Source: JBGSYJ01 sp041748075 (lineage in GTDB: Bacteria > Acidobacteriota > Thermoanaerobaculia > Gp7-AA8). From it: a stretch of DNA of 6,890 nucleotides. Below are positions 4,599 through 6,890 of this stretch, piece by piece. The stretch covers positions 1 through 6,890 of the forward strand of contig JBGTDX010000089.1 in assembly GCA_041748075.1 (NCBI GenBank), in the 5' to 3' direction. The number at the start of each line of letters is the position of its first letter. The first letter of the stretch is position 1. A model generated the notes under the pieces. The model did not search any database. It had not been told where the DNA came from and worked only from the letters and a program-made list of their open reading frames with translations. The position numbers were made by a program, and so were the translations under genes.

Positions 4599-4774
4599 CA
4601 TACGCGCTAACTTTAGATCGTACTCGGCTCAGAAAAAGCCAATGTTGAATGTTGAAATTGTGAATGTTGAATGTTGAATGAAGACCGGGTCCCAATTCAA
4701 CATTCAACATTCACATTTCAACATTCAACATTCGGTCTCCCGCCCGGCTCCCAGTGTCAAAGTTAGCGCATATG
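4599..4774. repeat. Large inverted repeat with ATTCAAC heptamer arms
   Basis: The outer arms CATACGCGCTAACTTT (4599-4614) and AAAGTTAGCGCATATG (4759-4774) match at 15 of 16 positions. The inner arms are runs of the heptamer TTGAATG (4641-4680) and its complement CATTCAA (4694-4732). They are nearly perfect complements, sharing even the interruption GAAATTGTGAATG/CATTCACATTTC, around a 13-base loop (GAAGACCGGGTCC). The whole would fold as one long hairpin or cruciform. It encodes nothing recognisable. Confidence 0.85.
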
Positions 4775-4790
4775 GGGGCAGCACGCCCAT

Positions 4791-4820
4791 CAACAAACGC
4801 GGCCGCGAAGGCGGCCGCTC
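4791..4820 (-). terminator. Intrinsic terminator of the DUF2059 gene
   Basis: On the minus strand, GCGGCCGC-CTTC-GCGGCCGC (4818-4799) is followed by GTTTGTTG. It comes 11 bases after the TAA at 4832-4830. Its position supports 4830 as the true end of the upstream gene and hence the frameshift reading of that gene. Confidence 0.75.
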
Positions 4821-4829
4821 CAGGCGGCG

Positions 4830-5427
4830 TTACTGCCGGATCGATCCGTGGATGTTGGCGCGCACTGCGCTGGGGAGGCTGATGAAGGTGCCGTCCTCGC
4901 TGATGATGTCGGCGTCATAGCCGTCGGTCCAGGCGGTCGGCGGTTCCGCGCTCTGCAGCCGCTTCGAAAAAGCGGCTCGTGGCGTCGTTGGATTCGCGCA
5001 TGAGCTCCGGCGTGAGCCCGACGAGTTTTCGGGCGACTGGAGTGCGGTAGAACTGGAGCAGCGCATCCACCTCGTCGTCCGAGAAATGGCGGTCGTAGAG
5101 CGGCACGATGATTTCCTAGCGGAATGCATCGAGGTCGATGTGCTTCCAGAAGAGACCGAGAACGCGCGCGTGCAGGGCGGTCTGTTGTTTTTTCCGTTCC
5201 TCGACCAGCGCGGCACTCTCCGGCGACTGAGCCGCCATCCGGTCGAGCTGCTGCAGCCCCGCTTCGTGCTGCTGGTTCAGGATTGTCTCGACGGCTAGAC
5301 GAAACGCAGCATCCTGTCCCATCAGCGACACAAGCTCCCGGATCCTGCTTTGGCGGGTCTCGGATTGGGCGATTGCGGATGTGGTGAAGGCGAGCAGAAA
5401 TGAAGCGGAGATCAGGAGACGGCGCAT
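4830..5427 (-). pseudogene. Exported DUF2059-type protein, amber stop plus frameshift
   Basis: ATG 5427 follows GGGAGGA at a good distance and begins a Sec signal peptide (MRRLLISASFLLAFTTSAIA, predicted cut before Gln21). The helical mature part runs to codon 103 and meets an in-frame TAG at 5118-5116. The same frame continues beyond it as EIIVPLYDRHFSDDEVDALL and QFYRTPVARKLVGLTPELM, the typical DUF2059 (PF09832) core. Near the A5 run at 4967-4971 (plus strand) the good coding frame shifts by one. Removing one base joins SNDATSRF to SKRLQSAEPPTAWTDGYDAD and on to a high-GC3 tail ending ANIHGSIRQ at TAA 4830, close to a terminator. The restored length is 198 codons before the stop. Function of DUF2059 is unclear; members are periplasmic or exported. 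Both lesions could be real or sequencing errors. Confidence 0.8.
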
Positions 5428-5432
5428 GAGAG

Positions 5433-5473
5433 TCCTCCCGGGGCATGAGCATTGTACTGCCCTCGGCGAGGGC
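5433..5473 (-). promoter_or_regulatory. RBS, -10 box and small palindrome upstream of DUF2059 gene
   Basis: On the minus strand GGGAGGA (5439-5433) lies 5 bases before ATG 5427, and TACAAT (5456-5451) is a good -10. Directly upstream is the palindrome GCCCTC-GGC-GAGGGC (5459-5473), which occupies the spacer and may be an operator or a relic of repeat A. No clear -35 is seen. Confidence 0.5.
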
Positions 5474-5562
5474 TATGGCACGGGCTGGGTGGGGGGAATT
5501 GAGGGGACGGAATGGACGGAATGTTGAATGTTGAATGTTGAATGTTGAATGGGGGACCGGGG

Positions 5563-5675
5563 CGTTGTCGCGTTGTGGCGTATATGTTTTGTCTGGCACT
5601 CCTGCCGAGGTGCGGACATGTACTTGATCGGGCGTGCGAATCCGGCGTGGGGTTCGGCGACGGAGACGGAGACGC
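5563..5675. repeat. Structured repeat element B, copy 2 (short form)
   Basis: Shared with 2095-2285 are the start GCGTTGTCGCG, the hairpin CTGGCACTCCTGCCGAGGTGC, GACATGTACTTGATCGGGCG, GAATCCGGCG and a hexamer tail (CGGCGACGGAGACGG). The two long GC-rich hairpins of copy 1 are absent here. Confidence 0.75.
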
Positions 5676-5765
5676 CACTCACAACCCACAACTCACAACC
5701 GGGCGGCCGGGAAGGGGTTGACGGCGACGGTAATTCGCACGCCGAGAGCGACTCGCTATTGTACT

Positions 5766-5813
5766 GAGCCCTCACCCCGGCTCGCTGGCGCTCGCCCCTC
5801 TCCCGAGGGGTGC
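5766..5813. repeat. Palindromic repeat A, copy 3
   Basis: GAGCCCTCACCCC, GGCTCGCTGGCGCTCGCC and CCTCTCCCGAGGGG occur in the same order as at 441-495, with the hairpin shortened to CCCCTC...GAGGGG. It sits inside the composite element 5515-5896. Confidence 0.8.
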
Positions 5814-5930
5814 CAGACAAAACACATACTTTACAACGCGACAACCCTCCACTCTCCCCATTCAACATTCAACATTCAACATTCAACATTCCGTCCCCCT
5901 CCGTCCGGCCTGACCCCTCTCCCGCCGTGT

Positions 5931-5961
5931 TATGATGTACATAACGCTGTACATAGTGAGG
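5931..5961 (+). promoter_or_regulatory. phd-vapC promoter/operator and RBS
   Basis: TATGAT (5931-5936) is a candidate -10, with CTGACC (5910-5915), part of a clipped repeat A, as a possible -35. Two TGTACA cores (5936-5941 and 5948-5953) are 12 bp apart centre to centre. TGTACA cores are the known recognition sequence of YefM-type Phd-family antitoxins in E. coli, which fits the gene that follows. GTGAGG (5956-5961) is the RBS, best spaced for ATG 5966. Confidence 0.6.
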
Positions 5962-5965
5962 TATG

Positions 5966-6247
5966 ATGCGAAAGCAGAAATCGATTGCCGAGGCGCGAGC
6001 GACTCTTCCCACACTGATCCGCGAGGCGGAGGCGGGGGAAGAGATCGAACTGACTCGCCGCGGCGAGAGTGTGGCGGTCCTGCTGGGGCGGGAGCAGTAC
6101 CAGCGGCTTGCAGCGGGGACGAGACGGTTCTCCGAAGCGTGGGACGATTTCCTCACAGAAAACGATCTGACGGAGCTCGACATCGACCCCGATGAGATTT
6201 TCGCCGGAGTGAGAGACGCGAGCCCCGGGCGGGACTCCGATCTGTGA
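5966..6247 (+). CDS. Phd/YefM-family antitoxin
   Basis: From ATG 5966 the protein has 93 residues; an ATG directly before it at 5963 is spaced too close to the RBS. The N-terminal domain has the family pattern: KSIAEARATLPTLIREAEAG, then EEIELTRRGESVAVLLGREQYQRL (about 5-50), which dimerises and binds DNA. The C-terminal part (about 58-93, SEAWDDFLTENDLTELDIDP) is acidic and would be disordered until it covers the VapC active site. It ends in a GTGA overlap with vapC, giving antitoxin-first coupled translation. The TGTACA pair upstream is its likely autoregulatory operator. It looks intact. Confidence 0.92.
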   Translation: MRKQKSIAEARATLPTLIREAEAGEEIELTRRGESVAVLLGREQYQRLAAGTRRFSEAWDDFLTENDLTELDIDPDEIFAGVRDASPGRDSDL

Positions 6248-6663
6248 GCCTGAAGTATCTGCTCGACACCAACGTCGTCTCTGAACCATTGCGCCCATTG
6301 CCTCGGTCCGCGGTCCTGCGGAGGCTCAGACGGCACGAGGGTGAAATCGCGATTCCGTCCGTGGTGTGGCACGAGCTGCGTTTCGGGGTCGAGAGGCTTC
6401 CGCTCTCGCGGCGTCGCGAAGCAATTGAGATGTATCTCGAGGATGTCGTGCTCGCCACGATACCGATTCTCGATTACGACCGCGCTGCAGCCGAGTGGCA
6501 CGCGACTGAGCGGGCGCGGCTCGCCGGCCGAGGAGAAACACCGCCGTTCGCAGATGGCCAGATCGCCGCAATCGCGCGCGTGCACAGTCTGGCAATCGTG
6601 ACGTTCAACGAGACGGACTTCCGTCGATTCCGCGGGCTCCGAGTTACGGGCTGGGCGCGATAG
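6244..6663 (+). CDS. vapC: VapC-family PIN-domain ribonuclease toxin
   Basis: The gene encodes 139 residues, typical of VapC. The PIN-domain acidic residues are in place: Asp8 in YLLDTNVVSEPLR, Glu44 in WHELRFG, and Asp104 in FADGQIAAIA. The terminal TFNETDF motif has Asn122 and Asp125. These residues bind Mg2+/Mn2+ and cut RNA, often tRNA or rRNA in studied members. Translation starts at GTG 6244, overlapping the phd stop (GTGA) by four bases; the PIN motif begins a few residues later, so no other start is plausible. All catalytic positions are conserved, so the toxin looks active. The substrate cannot be read from sequence. Repeat A follows 10 bp after the stop and may end transcription. 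Confidence 0.94.
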   Translation: MSLKYLLDTNVVSEPLRPLPRSAVLRRLRRHEGEIAIPSVVWHELRFGVERLPLSRRREAIEMYLEDVVLATIPILDYDRAAAEWHATERARLAGRGETPPFADGQIAAIARVHSLAIVTFNETDFRRFRGLRVTGWAR

Positions 6664-6673
6664 TCGTTGTTTT

Positions 6674-6724
6674 CCCCTCTCCCGAGGGAGAGGGGTGCTG
6701 AGCGAAGCGAAGCGGGGTGAGGGC
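6674..6724. repeat. Palindromic repeat A, copy 4
   Basis: It has the perfect CCCCTCTCCC-GA-GGGAGAGGGG stem (6674-6695), then a variant tail GTGCTGAGCGAAGCGAAGCGG in place of GGCGAGCGCCAGCGAGCC, and GGGTGAGGGCT. It lies directly after vapC, probably serving as its 3' hairpin. Confidence 0.85.
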
Positions 6725-6890
6725 TATGTGGGTTTGCGAGAGGGGGACGGAATGTTGAACCGTAAAACCTCAGTTGGAGTGCGAATCACGCTGGGATGGG
6801 GTTGAGGGCTCGACGAAGCCGCCAAGGCGAAGGAGTGTCGAGTCCCGGTGTTTTCAGTAGTTTCTGGAGATGAGCCACAGTTGAAGTGGT
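6725..6890. other. Non-coding tail with repeat fragment and hairpin
   Basis: No ORF is supported. AGGGGGACGGAATGTTGAA (6741-6759) is a 19-base exact inverted match to 5882-5900, the end of the composite element, but carries only one heptamer. GGGCTCGAC (6806-6814) pairs with GTCGAGTCCC (6837-6846), with a one-base bulge, around a loop containing GCCGCCAAGGC. I do not recognise the remaining sequence, which may belong to a feature cut by the window end. Confidence 0.6.

Larger units (their letters stand above)
5515..5896. repeat. Composite inverted-repeat element with heptamer arms
   Basis: The left arm (5515-5603) and right arm (5806-5896) are inverted copies. Each has GACGGA, four ATGTTGA heptamers, GGGG, a diverged stretch, then the shared blocks GTTGTCGCGTTGT and TGTTTTGTCTGGCAC. 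The 200-bp interior holds the rest of repeat element B (to 5675), a CGGAGA hexamer run, and repeat A copy 3 (5766-5813), whose end merges with the right arm. No ORF is convincing across it. It fills most of the non-coding gap between the DUF2059 gene and the phd gene. Confidence 0.85.

Noticed and set aside
4790..5689. 299-residue minus-strand ORF
   Set aside because: It crosses the DUF2059 gene in the wrong frame, then heptamer repeats and element B. Its composition is Arg/Pro-rich and no domain is recognisable. Repeats keep it open.
5869..6585. 238-residue minus-strand ORF
   Set aside because: It is antisense to phd-vapC, which have complete motifs, an RBS and overlapping stop/start codons.

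Overview
The window looks like an accessory segment of a GC-rich bacterial chromosome. It is made of short genes, mostly toxin-antitoxin (TA) parts, separated by many families of short palindromic and tandem repeats. No rRNA, tRNA, integrase, transposase or phage gene is visible. The repeat style and the mix of families (AbiEi, Phd/VapC, DUF559, a GspG-like secreted protein, DUF2059) remind me of Acidobacteriota-type genomes, but that is a weak inference and no gene here fixes the taxon.

Layout. 13-495: a DUF559 (Vsr-like) nuclease gene (-) enclosed by a 55-bp inverted repeat. 504-919: a HicB-type antitoxin with an XRE helix-turn-helix (-), broken by a one-base frameshift, with an operator-like palindrome upstream. 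1003-1059: a CGGCAA hexamer tract. 1168-1641: two small conserved genes of unknown function (+), the first frameshifted. 1813-2016: an orphan ribbon-helix-helix antitoxin (-). 2095-2415: a repeat element joined to the first ~42 codons of an abiEii toxin gene. 2412-3020: the intact abiEi antitoxin (-). 3088-3673: an intact MazE-like/MazF pair (-). 3674-4105: non-coding, with operator-like palindromes and short hexamer tracts. 4106-4513: a secreted GspG-like protein (+) with a clear promoter and ribosome binding site. 4599-4774: a large palindrome built on ATTCAAC heptamers. 4791-5439: a DUF2059-type exported protein (-) with a good RBS and terminator, broken by an amber codon and a frameshift. 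5515-5896: a second, composite inverted-repeat element. 5931-6663: an intact Phd/YefM-VapC module (+). 6664-6890: repeats and a hairpin, no gene.

How it works together. Two TA modules look functional (MazEF and Phd-VapC). One type IV-like module (AbiE) keeps its antitoxin/repressor and has lost its toxin. Two more antitoxin-type genes (the HicB-like and the RHH gene) have no toxin beside them. The picture is a decaying TA cluster in which repeat elements sit at gene ends and, in the abiEii case, replace coding sequence. Indels in short homopolymer runs break three genes. These could be true decay or uncorrected sequencing errors, and the sequence alone cannot separate the two. I see no convincing new multi-gene system. 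The best candidate for something undescribed is the two-gene unit at 1168-1641, together with the repeat architecture.
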